A DNA stretch of 64,000 nucleotides from Excoecaria cochinchinensis. Its lineage: Eukaryota > Streptophyta > Magnoliopsida > Malpighiales > Euphorbiaceae. Numbering within the stretch: the stretch's first letter is position 1; each line of letters begins with the position of its first letter. The notes below the pieces were generated by a model. It made no database searches, was not told where the DNA came from, and worked only from the letters and a program-made list of their open reading frames with translations. The translations under genes were made by a program, and so were the position numbers. The DNA lies in the NCBI GenBank assembly GCA_947683425.1, contig CANTUQ010000070.1, forward strand, positions 6,093,501 through 6,157,500, written 5' to 3'. Positions 1 through 12,490 of the stretch are shown here, piece by piece.

Positions 1-1142
1 ATGGGGAACAAGCTGAGGTTGAGGGAGAGAAATGTCAGCGGGCAAAGATGGGACAGGAGCTGAGGAAGATAAAGGTGCGATGGACACTGAAGAAGGAGGG
101 TCGGAGGAGATAGAAATAAAAAGAGGGGCTGATGAGCCTGAGGAGTGGATAGGAGATTCACTATTAGGTGGTAGGGACAAGTCATGAGGCGGAGCTGCTG
201 GTAGTATTGAAGGTTGAGCAGGGATATTGATGTGAGGTAGAGGAGCATCACAAGAGTTAGTTTCCTGCAAAGAAGAAGTAGTGGGAGTGAGCGGAATAGA
301 GAGCTAGGAGTTATAAACACTAAGCCAAAATTCTTTTAGAGAAGACAATTGATTTGACTGGGCAGTTTTAAAAGGGAATGATGTTTCATCAAATAATACA
401 TGGCGAGAGATGAAAATTCTCTTAGTGGGTGGATGAAAGCATTTATACCCTTTATGTTGAGCACTATAGCCGAGAAAAATACATGGCAATGTCTTAGGGT
501 CAAACTTAGATTTACGTGAGTCCCAAGTGTAAGGAAAACATTTAGAGCCAAAGGTTCTCAAAAATGAGTAAAGTGGATATACACCATGCAATTTAAAGTA
601 GGGAGTTTCAGATTGTAAAGCGTGGGAGGGTAAGCAATTTAACAAAAAAACTGCAGTTTGAAAAGCGTCTAACCATAAATATAAGGGAGCACCACTATGA
701 AATATCATGGCCATACCTAGCTCGCGAATGATTCTATGTCGACGTTCAACCATACCTGACTGCTCTGGGGTATATGGACAAGAGAGCTGATGAATAATCC
801 CTTGTGCTTGAAAATGAGATTGAAGTTTGGAGTTGGTAAATTCACCACCTCCATCTGAATGAAAAAATTTAATTGTTTTGTTGAATTGACGTGAGACATA
901 TTGTTCAAAAGACAAATATGCATCAAAAAAATCAGATTTTTTTCGCAATGGTATTAGCCAGGTGTAATGAGAAAAATCATCAACAATACATGCATAATAG
1001 CTGAAATGATGAAGAGACAAAACTGGTGAAGGTCCCCATAAATCACAATGTATTTTATTGAAAATTTTCAAACTAGTATTGTCTGATGAAGAAAATGGTA
1101 ATTTACTAAACTTAGCTAACTGACAACTATCACAAAAAAAAG
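1..1142 (-). pseudogene. Copia integrase fragment
   Basis: The main frame (304-1071) shows the integrase catalytic core: CDLWGPSP and IVDDFSHYTW around the first Asp, FHSDGGGEF around the second, and TPEQSGMVERRHR carrying the catalytic Glu, followed by the usual copia C-terminal block FLGYSAQHKGYKCFHP. A stop at 304 ends the frame; translation past it toward position 1 gives a Pro/Ser-rich linker typical of the stretch before reverse transcriptase. A frameshift just upstream (1071-1143) separates it from the zinc-binding HHCC part. Inactive remnant. Confidence 0.85.
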
Positions 1143-1800
1143 TTACTTATTTGACCCTTGAACATCAATTAACCCTTTCTGATGCAACAGATGAAGGGTC
1201 GATTTTTGAGGATGTCCCAGCCGTTGATGCCATAACTCAGCAGTGCCTGATTTGAACCTGTAAGAAAAATGTAACTCATGGGGGCTAGAAATAGTATAGA
1301 GGTCACCCTTGCGTTGGCCTTTCATCATTTTTTGACCTGTTCCTCTGTCCTTAATACAAAAATCCACATTAGTAAATTCACAATTGACAGGATAATGTTC
1401 AGTCAGTTGGCTAACAGATAGTAAGTTTCTATTTAGGTTGGGCACATGTAAGACATTTTTTAACGAAAAACTATTATTATTTTGAGTAAGTTCACTATCA
1501 CCTATGGATTTAATTTTTAAACGTTTGCCATTGCCAATTAAGATAGAATCATTACCAAAATAAGCACGGGAATTATGTAGTAATTTGGCATTACCTGTCA
1601 TGTGTTGCGAAGCACCTGTATCAGATGTCCATTCAGTATCAAACACACTGTTATCAAGAGTGAGTGCTGCCAAAGCTTTGGGAAAATCTTCAAGTGGCTG
1701 AGCATGTTTAGATAGGTGCCAACAGGTTTTTGTAATGTGACCTGTAACACCACAAATCTGACAAATTTCATTACGATATTGTTCTCTTTTGCAGGTGTCA
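1143..1800 (-). pseudogene. Copia zinc knuckle, protease and GAG-pre-integrase fragment
   Basis: A knuckle of the form CQICGVTGH...CWH lies at the upstream end (about 1720-1775) in a frame different from the main gag frame. It leads into an aspartic protease with the active-site motif SDTGASQHMT and the flap-side block [18 protein letters not shown]. The GAG-pre-integrase motif LWHQRLGHP follows. The frame ends at 1143. This is the normal gag-pol order of Ty1/copia, broken by frameshifts at both ends. Confidence 0.82.
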
Positions 1801-2629
1801 TCCTGCGTTGTCCTGGTGGTGGAGGTTTGCGAGTTCTTGGATTTTGAGAAGTGGTTGGTTCATTGGAGTTGTGATGGTGTGGATTATGTGCTTGAAACCC
1901 ACGCCCATTAGAATTGAAATTGCTTTGGGTTCCTCGAAATCCGAATTTCTGTTTTTGTCCAAAAAAAGCAAATTGATGAGTGGGTGTATTAGTGGTAAAC
2001 CAATTTTGGCGTTGTTCATAGCCTTGAAAAAGTGAGATTAGTTCACTATAAGAGGGGCGTGGTGGTTTGAGCATTGATGTAGTGAAGGATTCGTATTTTG
2101 GTCCTAGACTGGTAAGTAAAGAGAAGACTTTAATTTTGTCTGTAACTGGATTCCCTATTGCGGCAAGGCTGTCACAAATTCCTTTGAAATTTCTAATGTG
2201 TTCACTCATGGTGATGTTGTCATCTTTACTGAGATAAGTCAGCTGCTGTCTAAGGGTAAATTCCCTTTCCTATGAATCTTGTGCATAGGCTTCCTTCAAT
2301 GCATCCCACACCGATTTTGCAGTGTCTTGTCCTATGACAAGGCCAAGTGCTTCTTCTGATAAAGTGCCAATGATCCAACCACGAAGGAGACGATCAGTTG
2401 TCCTCCATGTTGTAATGGTGTTTGTAGTCGTTGTAGAATCATTTGTGTTTGTAGTAGATTGAGCGGGTTCCTGAGTCTCACCAGTAAGGTGTCCTACCAG
2501 GTCTTGGCTTTCAGCTAGAGCAAGAACTTGCTCACGCCATAGTGGATAATTATCTTGTTTGAGTTTTAAGTTGACAAAATTGCTGACGTTATGAGCAATG
2601 GAAGCCATTGATGAGAAGGATGAGTTCAC
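1800..2629 (-). pseudogene. Copia gag (UBN2-type) pseudogene
   Basis: From the ATG at 2629 the protein shows the copia gag core: NYPLWREQVLALAES, LRGWIIGTLSEEAL and VWDALKEAYAQ, then the second half MSEHIRNFKGICDSLAAIG and SLGPKYESFTTSML. A TAG codon at 2270-2272 splits it in one frame (a simple nonsense change), and the frame is lost near 1800 before the zinc knuckle. Gag normally forms the virus-like particle; this copy cannot. Confidence 0.82.
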
Positions 2630-2633
2630 ACTA

Positions 2634-2645
2634 GCTCTGATACCA
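2634..2645 (-). other. Primer binding site (tRNA-iMet type)
   Basis: On the minus strand this reads TGGTATCAGAGC, the standard plant copia primer site complementary to the 3' end of initiator tRNA-Met. It lies directly inside the 5' LTR and upstream of the gag ATG. Confidence 0.85.
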
Positions 2646-2815
2646 TAAAGAAAAAGTGAACAAGTGAAGAATAATAATGGAGTAAGAACATAGCACGTGA
2701 GCTATCTTACATTGAAAGTTTGGCTACACATATAAATACAAAAGAAACAGAGTAGCTATAAGTTATCAGTTAGTGAGCTGATAACTACTAACTAAAAAAT
2801 AAAGGAAGTAAAACA
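2646..2815 (-). repeat. 5' LTR of the copia element (about 170 bp)
   Basis: The outer end reads TGTTTTACTTCC on the minus strand and the inner end abuts the primer site. A TATTTATA box-like sequence is present (minus strand, near 2731). The inner boundary is uncertain: either at 2646 or at a TG at 2657. The matching 3' LTR is outside the window, so the boundary cannot be checked here. Confidence 0.6.
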
Positions 2816-3668
2816 CTAGAAGATAATTATCCCTTTGATTGTGATTAAGTTGAACTCAACCTCATCATTACTTAAGCACATCTCTACCAACTATGTATTA
2901 GAGGATTAAGCATCCTTATCTCTCCACGTAATCCTCATTATGCTGAGATTCTTCAAATGTACAGTTGGGCTTCATGGGCTGCTATATTATCTCAATTAAT
3001 TGTATATTGCAGGTGGGCTTCATAGGCTATGCTGGTTTAATACTATATACCGGTTAAGGATATACAACATCTCGAAAAAGAGATTATCTTTTTCACGTAT
3101 GCCTTACCCTATATTGCCCTATCACATTACCGTTTTAAATCATAATCTCATAAAATATTTTTTGTGCTCACTATTATGTTTCTACTTATAGAAACTATAA
3201 TAAACATGTCGATGAACCACAAATCCTTATAAATTTGGTTAAAAGGCTATCTTCCCCTCTTACTATATGTCATCCATCATGGTTCAACTCGTTTTTCTAA
3301 CTAGATTCGCTAGGCCTAAATTTTTTTCATAACCTCTTGGAGACTAACTAAGCTAGGCAAACCATACTTCAGGGATAAGTTAAGGGTCGTAGTCAAAATT
3401 TAAATAGGGTCTCATAATAGGAAAAGTTGAGATTAATAATATTAAATTCTCATCCCTTGGTCACTTAAATATACACGGTATAAAACATGTGATATGGTAT
3501 CTTTTCCTTTCCTTAAAGGAGCGCGTGTCTCATAATTTTGAATAAGTATATAACACCATACAGAAGCGTAAGTTTGCAATGCATCGAAACATCCAACTTT
3601 AGTCCGCTTACTGATAGACTACTTCTGGCTTTTAGACAGAAGATAGTAGTTACGTTTAACTTACCATC
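2816..3668. other. Unrecognised non-coding stretch
   Basis: No credible ORF, RNA gene, inverted repeat or TE terminus was recognised here. A 63-residue frame at 3000-3191 has no coding character. Confidence 0.5.
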
Positions 3669-6265
3669 TGTAAGGACCCAAAATATACTCTAGTTGAATT
3701 AGCATATGTTCAAGGAAAAATAGGGACCGAAAATGCATAATCGGCTAATTAAAATAGGTAAGTGCAGTAGAGGACATAATCGACATTAAGTTAAAATTCA
3801 AGGGCAAATTGGTAATTTGATAATTAAGGACCCAAATGCATAACTTAAGAAATATTATATGTCAATGTATAATTTAGAATTAATTATCAGATGAATGTAT
3901 GAATTAACGGGAGATAAAGGACTCAAAAGCAAAAAGCAAGTGAGAGCCAATCAAAATAGAACAAATGTCCTTATTATAGAATAATGGAGAGAAACCTTGC
4001 ATGGCTTATTTAAGCCATGAAGGTCGATTGGTTTGGGGCTGGAAAACCAGCCGTTCTTCACTCCAAACACAACCACCTTCTCACCAAATTTATGTCTTTT
4101 CATACAAACCAAGTCCAAGGAAAATCATTCCAAGTTTTATTATAATTTTTAAAGCAAAAGGGTAAGTAAATGCTAGGTTTTCTTTCTTTTTCTTCATCTC
4201 TAATTTAGCAAGGGTGGAAATCATGGTTTTATATAGCTCTTGACATGAGTTTGATGATGGAATTAGAAGAAGAAGCAGCTGGAGGTAGAGGAAAGGAGAA
4301 AGAAGAAGAGAAAAGACAAGTTTGAAGAAAAATGAGCAATAAATAAGGTTTGGGAACTCTTCCTTCTTGTGCATGTTTATGTAGTGATTTAAGGTAATTT
4401 TGAGATGATAATGAATATAATTGGTTGCTGGAACTTGGATGTGGCCATAGAAATGATTGAAATTGCATTAAATGGTTTTGGTATGTTTAGGCAAAATTTT
4501 GAGTAGGTTATACATGACCCCGTGACAATGTTCAGGCCACAAGTTGGCCTACAGATCACCAAATTAGATGATTCTAATTAGAGGAGAAACTTAAGCCCTA
4601 TACCTACAAATTTTTGGAAGAGGTCGGAACCTGAATCTAGCTCTAAGACCCCTAAAATTAGGCTTGAAGTTGTAGGACAAATTATGCCCTTACAATGAGA
4701 GCAGTTCAGGTATTTAAGCCATATCAAGAGTTGTATTGCTCCAAATGATGTTAATTTAGTGTCATTGGAAAGCTAAGATCTTGAGGATCATTTATTATGA
4801 GGACTTTTGACCTAGAAATGATGTTTATAGGTCCAAAAATAAATTATAAGTAGAGAGTAAAAATCTTCCCCGGTTGATTTAGCTTTATAGATGTGTTGAC
4901 AAAATTCTGCCGACCTTATAACCTTGTTTAGGCCATATCTCGGCCTACAAACCTCCAATTGGAGTGATTCGAGTTTGAGCTGAAACTTAAGAGATAGAAT
5001 TTTAAATGTTAAGAAAAACCTAGTTCTACCTCTAAGGTCTTCGAAAATGGGATTGAAATCACATACCTGATTTTATCCCTTCTCTGGGAACAACATGTAG
5101 TGTTTTGGGTGCAACTCACTCATTAGGACTCCAAATGGCATGAATCAAAATTCTACAGAAACTAGAAACCTAGAGAGTAACTTTCATAAGAATTTATGGT
5201 CAAATTATGTTGCTATTGTTGTTAGGAATTTTTCAAAGCTAAGGGCACAATTATGCCCTTGGAAACTGCGTAAGAGCAGTCTGGAATGTTCTGATCATAA
5301 CTCTCAAGTTACAGGTCCAAATGACTTGTTTTTTAAACTATTAGAAACTTAAGACAAAGGAGAACAATTTCTGTAAAGAAACATGCCTAAAAAGTTCACA
5401 TTCAGTGGTAAAATAGTAGTCGAATGTGGAACCAGGGAGCTACTAGTAATCTGCTGAGCATAATACCTTTAAAATGTGTGACCTCTATTTCCTACAATTA
5501 TATTAAGTGATTTTCATGATCTATTAGGACCTGAATTGAACTAACATGACTATGACACGTGCCTAACAATATCATATGATATTTATGAGTTTATACATTA
5601 ATGTTATATAAGTTTATATAGAACAATAACATGATTATAATGGAAATTATGAAGGAACCGTGTATGTGAATGGTATATATTAGCAAATGTTGTATAATAA
5701 ATATGTGACATAAATTCTTAGTTATGCATGCACACTGTATGAGCATAATAAATGATTGTGAATGAAATGTACATGTATATCATTGATGATGATGACTCAT
5801 GTTTGATGTTGTTAAATGTTATGTTATAAGTGTACGCATTGGTATCACATGAAACTACATGGAACATTAAGCTAATTATTGGAAATGTTATGAAAGAATG
5901 TATATGACCGAAATGGTTATGGCATTTATTTAATGTTGTCAAATGATATGCAATGAGTTTATGCATTAATATTATATGAATTTATATAGAATATTAAAAA
6001 GCCACAATAAAAGCATGAAAGAATCCTTCATATAAATATTGCATATTAAAGAATATTACATGTTAATTGTATAATATGAGTTTTAAATGTGTATGATTAT
6101 TATATGATTATAATAATTGACTGTGAATATGATGTGTAAGTTATTGATACAAGTACTGTTAATGTGAAAATAAATATGATTGAAAGCTTGCTTATGACTG
6201 GGTAGTGAATAGATAGGCATTCCTATAGGAACTACCGTTTGCTGTAGCCTACTATTGACACTAAT
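3669..6265 (+). repeat. Probable Ty3/gypsy-type long LTR, interrupted at its right by the CACTA
   Basis: It begins TGTAAGGACCCAAAA, a start common to chromovirus (Tekay/Del-like) LTRs. Near 4000 it carries a GGCTTATTTAAGCC promoter-like palindrome followed by the AACCAGCC stretch often seen in such LTRs. The distal part has the CATTCCTATAGGAACTACCG type of block also typical of them. Inside are degenerate internal repeats. No internal domain or partner LTR is present, so it may be a solo LTR or a fragment. The family call rests on recall of consensus, not on a search. Confidence 0.4.
4520..5320 (+). repeat. Degenerate internal repeat units inside the LTR-like stretch
   Basis: Segments near 4527 and 4920 share the order 'TTNAGGCCA...GGCCTACA...CCAATT...GAAACTTAAG...CCTCTAAG...TTATGCCCT'-like blocks about 390 bp apart. 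A third partial copy with the 'AAGGGCACAATTATGCCCTT' end lies near 5240. Divergence between units is high. Confidence 0.45.
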
Positions 6266-6590
6266 CACTACAAGAAAATTATATTTTAGAGACGAAAAAT
6301 AGAGACAAAATTCTGTCTTTAAACCCAAATAGAGACGAAAATAGAGACGGAAAGATATCATCTCTATTTCAGCAGTTGCTAATTTTAGAAACCCAAAATT
6401 TCCGTCTCTATTTTTAGAGACTGAAATTTATTTTCCATCTCTAAAAATAGAGACGGAAATTTAGTTTCCGTCTCTATTTTTAGAGACGAAAACGTAGTTT
6501 CCGTCTCTAAAATTAGAGACGGACATTTATTTTCCGTCTCTAAAAATAGAGACGGAAAGTAAATTTTTGTCTCTATTTTTTAAAGGTTAT
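6266..6590. repeat. CACTA terminus and subterminal repeats, left side
   Basis: CACTACAAGAAAA followed by about ten copies, in both orientations, of a core AGAGACGGAAA or its complement TTTCCGTCTCT. Arrays like this are the binding sites for the small TNPA protein in En/Spm elements, which is established for maize En/Spm; the role here is inferred. Confidence 0.9.
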
Positions 6591-6774
6591 TTATTTTAAT
6601 ATATATAATAATAAATAATATTAAAAATATAATTGCCAAAATTACTATAATGAAACAAGTATTAATTAAAAATAAGTAGATTTAATAAAAATGTAATTAA
6701 TAATGTATTAATATATATATAATTTAGTAACACTACAAATAAACGTACGTAGCAGAACAAATTAAAAACACTAA

Positions 6775-8777
6775 CTAAGCTAGGGGTGAATGTGGACGAT
6801 CAGCCGACGGTGCTTGCATATAATTAGGTAATTTTCGGCTAATGAAATCCTCTAACCTATTAACACGGCTCATTAATATATTGACTGTGCTGCGAAACTC
6901 AATGACCTCATTAGTAGTTGCCGCAAGCCCACTACCCGTAGCCGTAAAAGATGAGGAGGCATGCGAATAACAAGTATTCGCATAAGAACCCAAACCGAAA
7001 ACCCATCCACGGAGGTCCCTACCGCCAGTTGCGTCATAAAATACCCGAGCATGGTCCACATTCTCAGGATCTGCTCGCTGACTTTGAAAATTCTCTAGTA
7101 CCCGCTTCTATAATAAAAATTATTTGAATATTATTTAGTATTAAAATAAAACTAAGAAGATATAAAAAAATAATAATAAATTATAAAATTAGCATACATG
7201 AACTTATCTAACTCGTTCGCCGATGAATGTCATACCGTCATGATTTCACGTATGTGTGTGTAAAAATAACTCATGAGGATAAGGTGTCCCACCCATACTA
7301 GATTCCTGCAAACAACTTATAGGTTAATAACATTAGGACATAATTTTACTTAAATTTGTAACAAACCTATTGTATAAAAACCACAAAAGTACTTATATAT
7401 ATTACTATTTTAATGCCAACCAAATACAATTCTAACTACTGACACAATAACACTTATGTATAGGTTAATAAAATTTCTGCAGAATTTTTCCTAAATTTGT
7501 AGCAAACCTCCTGTATAAATTCCATAAAAATACTTATATATTACTATTTTAATGCCAACTAAATACAATTCTAACTCCTAACAGCAATAAAAATTGCATA
7601 TAGGTTAATAAAATTTCGGCAGAATTTTTCCTAAATTTGTAGCAAACCTCCTATTTAAGCATCAAAAAAATACATTTATATTTCTATTATCCACCATCAA
7701 AATCCATTTTAAACTCCTTACACAATATTTTTTCCATCCTCCTTTATCCAACCAAATGTTTGGCTTATTATCAAGAGTTGCATTTATTGCAATAAAAAAA
7801 ATTCTTAATGCACTAATTAGTTGCATTTATTGCAATAAAAAGTTGCATTTATAAAGTCAGATATTTAAATACTTACAAGTCTGTCAACATGCTCACGATG
7901 GGACAACGTTCCTCCAGTCTGTGTCCTCCCTTCCTATTAGTAGAATTTCGAACGGCAATAGAAAGGGTCTCAGTTGATGACCAGTACTGCATCCAATTTG
8001 CCCAAATTTCTTTATTTATATAGCGTGGTCATTCACCTTTGGCATGCATCTTGTTAAGCATGTCTTTGTAATGTACATGGGCTCATTTCTCCCATACAGC
8101 ATACACAATGTGATCAACAGAAGAATTTCAATAAAAAACTTTCTAAGGGATTAAAAAGAAAAAAAATATTAAACATATTGTATGTATTTGCAAACTATGT
8201 TTACAATTTAAATAATATATGAATTAAGATACCATAATTAAAAATAAATAAAGTATTTTATTTACCTGAAACTTCTGGAAATAAAATATTTTTTTCCCTA
8301 AGAGATATTCTTCCATAAGAAACCATTCAATTCAATTCTCTCCTTAAATATACTAGTCATCGAGCGGGAGCAAGTACCAGATGGGATAAATCTAATGGAC
8401 AAATAATGTCATCATGTGTTCAAATTCAGCATTACATAGTAAATATAAAAACAAAAATAAATAACTCACTGTTGTCCTTCAATGACAATATATATCCGTC
8501 CATCCACACCAACCAATCCAGGCAAAGGACCTTTAACTGTTTCAGGTGATCTCGGAGATGGTACAGATGGAGTCTCTATAGTAGGTGCCTCAGTCGATGA
8601 AGTACCAACAGTAGATACTGGGCATGGATAACTCGGAGGTAAAGAATTCGTGCCCATATGGGGAGATACAGATGCAAGAGACGATGATCCCTCCCCCTGA
8701 CTCACAGCTCTGGATACTGATGAACTCACCCTCAGCCTTGAAGGTTGCATAGTAACAGTCTTCCTCTTATTATTCAT
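6775..8777 (-). pseudogene. CACTA TNPA-like protein gene (plant En/Spm 'Ptta' type), broken
   Basis: The first exon (8466-8777) starts MNNKRKTVTMQPSRLRV and is Ser/Pro-rich. A middle exon (about 7867-8010) encodes SIAVRNSTNRKGGHRL, the hallmark 'RNS-N--KGG' region of this family. A third (about 7200-7310) encodes GGTPYPHELFLHTHT, then an in-frame stop, then MTFIGERV. The last (6775-7110) encodes the 'VFYDATGGRDLRGWVFGLGSYA' type block and a short heptad-like tail ending in a stop. Exon order and AT-rich introns fit the second, DNA-binding CACTA protein. In-frame stops in two exons make it a pseudogene. Exact splice sites were not resolved. Confidence 0.75.
7318..7740. repeat. Three tandem copies of a ~141-bp unit in the TNPA-like intron
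   Basis: The block ATAGGTTAATAAAATTTC...TTTGTAGCAAACCTCC...ATTACTATTTTAATGCCAA recurs with starts near 7320, 7461 and 7603. The third copy is degenerate at its end. The array lies between coding blocks of the TNPA-like gene and so was probably generated within an intron. Confidence 0.8.
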
Positions 8778-9022
8778 TTTTTTTCTAAAAATATTAATAA
8801 ATATAATTAGACATCAGTTGATTATAAATATCTAAAGTAATGAAATTAAGATAATATCTAGCTACATTTATATATGAAACGGACATAATTAGACATCAGT
8901 TGATTATTACATATTCATGATTATCTGTGACAATAATACAAATTTTTGCTTTTTGTGAATTAAATCAAACATAAAGTAATAAATTGTATTTAGATTATGG
9001 ATTTTCTCATGTGGGCAAGCAA

Positions 9023-11991
9023 TTATTCGCTATTATCACTTAAATGTAATTCATTACCACAATCATCTTCATTTTTCGAATAATTAGAATCAAATTCACT
9101 TTTCAATTCAGATGTAGACTTGGATTCCTCATCTGATGTAATATCAACAAATTCATTGTCAACATTGATCAAAGGTTCATTATCTTTATATGGCAGGCTT
9201 TCATTTATTTTATGACCCTCCACTTCCTTTTTTTGAAAGGCTTCGCTTTCAACTCGTTTATTTTGTCTCGTAACTTTCATTTCAAATATGCCTATAGGTT
9301 TTACTTTGCAAACTGCCAACCAATCTATCTTATCTTGTCTTCGGCTAGGAAAAGGGATGTAATACACCTGGATCACTTGCATAGCCAACACAAAAGGTTC
9401 AAAATTAGGATATCTTCTTCTTTGATTGATCTCAACCAAGTTGTAGCTGTTTTGCACTTTTGTTCCAACATTAAGTGTTGGATCAAACCATTCACACTTA
9501 AATAGCACACAATGTTTTATTGGCAAAGCGGGGTATTCAATTTTTAATATCTCCATAATTTTACCATAATAATCCATCAATTCACCCTGAATGCAAACTC
9601 CACTGTTTATAGTTGCCCTATTATGACCATGAGATTGCGTATGATATATGTATCCATTCACGAAATAAATCGGGTAAGATTTAACAGTCCGCAATGATCC
9701 TTTCGCAACATCAGAGAATGGGTCCTGCCAGTTTGGCCTTATGTTCTAAATGTACTGGTAAATGCTCTATAATGTCAAAAAAGCTGAGAGGAAAGATTCC
9801 CTCTAATTTGCAAAGGATTACTGGAATTTCTAATTCCAATTTTTCCATATCAGCCATCTTTATTTCAGATGAAGTCAAGTTTTTGAAAAATAAACTTAAC
9901 TCAGTTATAGCTTCCCAAACTTTCTAAGGCAATAATTCATGAAAAGCAACTGGCATAAGCCTTTGCATGAATACATGGCAATCATGGCTTTCTATTCCGA
10001 ACAATTTATACTTCCTCATGTCAACACACCTTGCTAAGTTTGAAACATATCTATCCGAAAACTTTATACTTCTTAACCATTCACACAAAACTTCCTTTTG
10101 TTTTTTGTCTAAAGTATAACAAGCTTTTGGATATTTACCCTTTCAAGAATCTCTGTCTAACTCATTTCTTTTGCAATACAATTTTAAATCGACACTTGAT
10201 TTTTCATCATCTTTAGTCATCCCTTCAATATTCATTATTGTGTTGAACACATTGTCGAAAATGTTTTTTTATATGCATAACGTCTAAATTATGCTGTATC
10301 ATATTTGATTTCCAATATGGAAAATCCCAAAAGATATTACGTTTTCTCCAACCAAAGTTTTTAGAAATGCTACTATTGACTTTTTCAGCTTCAACTTTTA
10401 TTACTTTCAGCAATCCTAATTCATCAATCTCTTGTAAGATTTTTTCACCAGTTCTATTAGGTGGAGGAGGGGTGTGGACAACTTTATTCTTAAGGAACCT
10501 TTGTTTATTTCGTCTAAAAATGTGATTTGGAGGAAGAAATTTTCTGTGATTATCAAATCATGATGTTTTGCACCCATTAGTAAGATAAAAAGTATCCGAA
10601 TCATTGCAATAATAAGGGCAAGCTAATTTTGCCGTGCTCCAACCTGACAACATAACATATGCAAGGAAATCGCTAACTGTCCACATCAAAGCTGCTCTCA
10701 TCATAAAATTCTGTTTAAGGGACACATCATATGTTAGCATACCGAATTCGCATAGTTGTTGCAATTCAGAAATCAATGGTTGTAGGAATACATCAATCTT
10801 CTCCTTTGGATTCTTCGGGCCCGGAACAATCGCTATTAAAAACATGTAAGCCTCATTCATACACATCAATTGAGGCAAATTATAAGGAATTATTATGATT
10901 GTCCATGATGAATATTGTTGGCCTGATTGCCCAAAAGGCTAAAAACCATCAGTGCTTAAACCCAGCCTCACATTTTTACTATCAGCAACAAAGTCGGGGT
11001 GAATGTTATTGAAATATTTCCATACAACTGCATCCGATGGATGGCTCATTACTCCATCCGTTTGTTCATGTTCATTATGCCATCTCATATGAGATGCAGT
11101 AACATCGGATGAATAAAGCCTCTAAAGTCTTAGAGTAATAGGAAAATAATACATCTGCTTCCATGATACTAATTTCTGCTTCCTATTAGCATTCATTGGC
11201 TTGAACCTTGATTGATTATAAAATTTGCAATCCATTAATTCCACATTAACTCCCTAGAAAATCATACATCGGAGCCAACAGTAATTAATTTTTTCTACTG
11301 GCAAACTAAGACCCCAAAGCAACTTCTTTATATCGTAAAAACTATCAACCATGTTATTATCTGAAGGCAATGATTCATTGTACCAAGCCAGGATTTCATT
11401 TAATTATGATCAGAAATATAACTTTCAGATTTGATGTTCAATATTTGAGCAACAGAGCCTAACTGTGTCATATTATCACAGCCTGGCCATAATTCCTGGT
11501 CAACTACATTAAGTAAGTCAAAAAAAAATTTTGCGATTGGGTTGGGTTCTTCTTCGATATTACCTAAATTGGGCTAAAATGAATTTTCTGCTGCATCAAA
11601 AACCATTTGGACATAGAGATTTTCTATAGCACAAACATTGCTTGTCATAAAACCTCCCCGCCCCCCCCCCCTGAACTTCAACTTCAACTACCTACGGTCC
11701 AAATTCTAAACTTCTAGACGTGCTACAAATTATTGGCTCTCCATGCCTTGTCCATTCAAAATAATTGGGCACAAATTCCTTTTTTAGCAAATGAAGATGC
11801 ACATCCTCTGTAGGAAGATAACACATGTGTTTGCACTTTTTGCATGGACATCTAATTTTTAAAACGTCCATGTATACAGGTTGAGAGCTTACATACTCAA
11901 TAAAAGATTGAACTCATTCAGCAAACTCAATATTAATGTAATCATCAGGCATTTTTCTTCTATACATCCAACTTCTATCTAAATTACTCAT
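9023..11991 (-). pseudogene. CACTA TNP2-type transposase (TNPD-like) pseudogene
   Basis: It starts at the ATG at 11991 with the transposase-associated domain: MSNLDRSWMYRRKMPDDY, then CPCKKCKH, then HLHLLKKEFVPNYFEWTRHGE. The tnp2 core follows: VADSKNVRLGLSTDGF, FGQSGQQYSSW, VPGPKNPKEKIDVFLQPLI and MLSGWSTAKLACPYY. After that come the DUF4218-like stretch (about 9700-10220; CVDMRKYKLFGIESHDCHVFMQRL) and the DUF4216-like end (9023-9694; FKCEWFDPTLNVGTK). Several in-frame stops (for example a TGA in FAE*VQSF near 11917) and at least one deletion between the last two domains show that it is dead. In a live element this protein cuts the termini bound by the TNPA partner. Confidence 0.88.
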
Positions 11992-12024
11992 TATTATTAA
12001 ACTGTTGTGCAAAAATCATAAATA

Positions 12025-12029
12025 CATAG
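12025..12029. repeat. Target-site duplication CATAG (left copy)
   Basis: CATAG immediately before the left LTR; the identical pentamer follows the right LTR at 21108-21112. This fixes both borders of the nested LTR retrotransposon inside the CACTA. Confidence 0.95.
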
Positions 12030-12482
12030 TGTAGACACCGGGTCCCGAGTCCGGCATAAAATGGCAATGGTGATTTTTTTTGATCCTTGATTATTCCCTC
12101 CGAAAAAAAATTAAATTAGATATAAATATGTGTGTGAAATTAAAAATTAATTAGTTAATGTAGTTAGTTACTTGAGTAATTAATATTATTGTATGATTAA
12201 AGTGCATGTATAATTAAAGTTTAAAGTGTATAATTAATTAGATAAATATATATATATATATGTGATAGTTTAAATGGATTAAATGTTTAATTAATTAGAT
12301 AAATTATATATTAAGTTGATTAATTATATTAATGTGTAATGTTTAATTAATATGTAATGTTTAAATTAATTAATGTGTGTGTTATTTGAATTAAGTTAAA
12401 TTAATTAAAATTAAGAAAAGAAGAAAAGGAGGGAATTAAGGAGGAAAATACATTGATGACCCTTAACCCTAATTTGAGGGTG

Positions 12483-12490
12483 TATAAAAA
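12483..12490 (+). promoter_or_regulatory. TATA box of the Tat-like 5' LTR
   Basis: TATAAAAA, 11 bp downstream of a telobox-like AACCCTAA. The 3' LTR has TGTAAAAA at the equivalent place (19228-19235), so only the 5' LTR keeps the canonical box. Confidence 0.65.

Larger units (their letters stand above)
1..2815 (-). mobile_element. Decayed Ty1/copia retrotransposon, truncated by window edge
   Basis: Reading on the minus strand the order is LTR, tRNA-iMet primer site, gag, zinc knuckle, protease, GAG-pre-integrase and integrase. Reverse transcriptase and RNase H should lie beyond position 1. The coding part carries a nonsense codon in gag (TAG at 2270-2272), a frameshift near 1800 between gag and protease, another between 1143 and 1071, and a stop at 304. 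The element is therefore dead. The compact gag with one CQICGVTGH-type knuckle and the short LTR suggest the Ale/Retrofit side of plant copia; this lineage call is inference. Confidence 0.85.

Noticed and set aside
4090..4468. Overlapping Leu/Phe-rich frames on the minus strand
   Set aside because: Lie within an LTR-like stretch opposite a purine-rich leader; no domain or codon bias.
5140..6361. Short frames at 5140-5352, 5718-5966 and 6083-6361
   Set aside because: AT-rich chance frames; the last crosses the CACTA terminus, so cannot be one gene.
12465..12472. Telomere-repeat insertion
   Set aside because: Only one AACCCTAA unit is present in each LTR; read as a telobox-type promoter motif, not a telomeric array.
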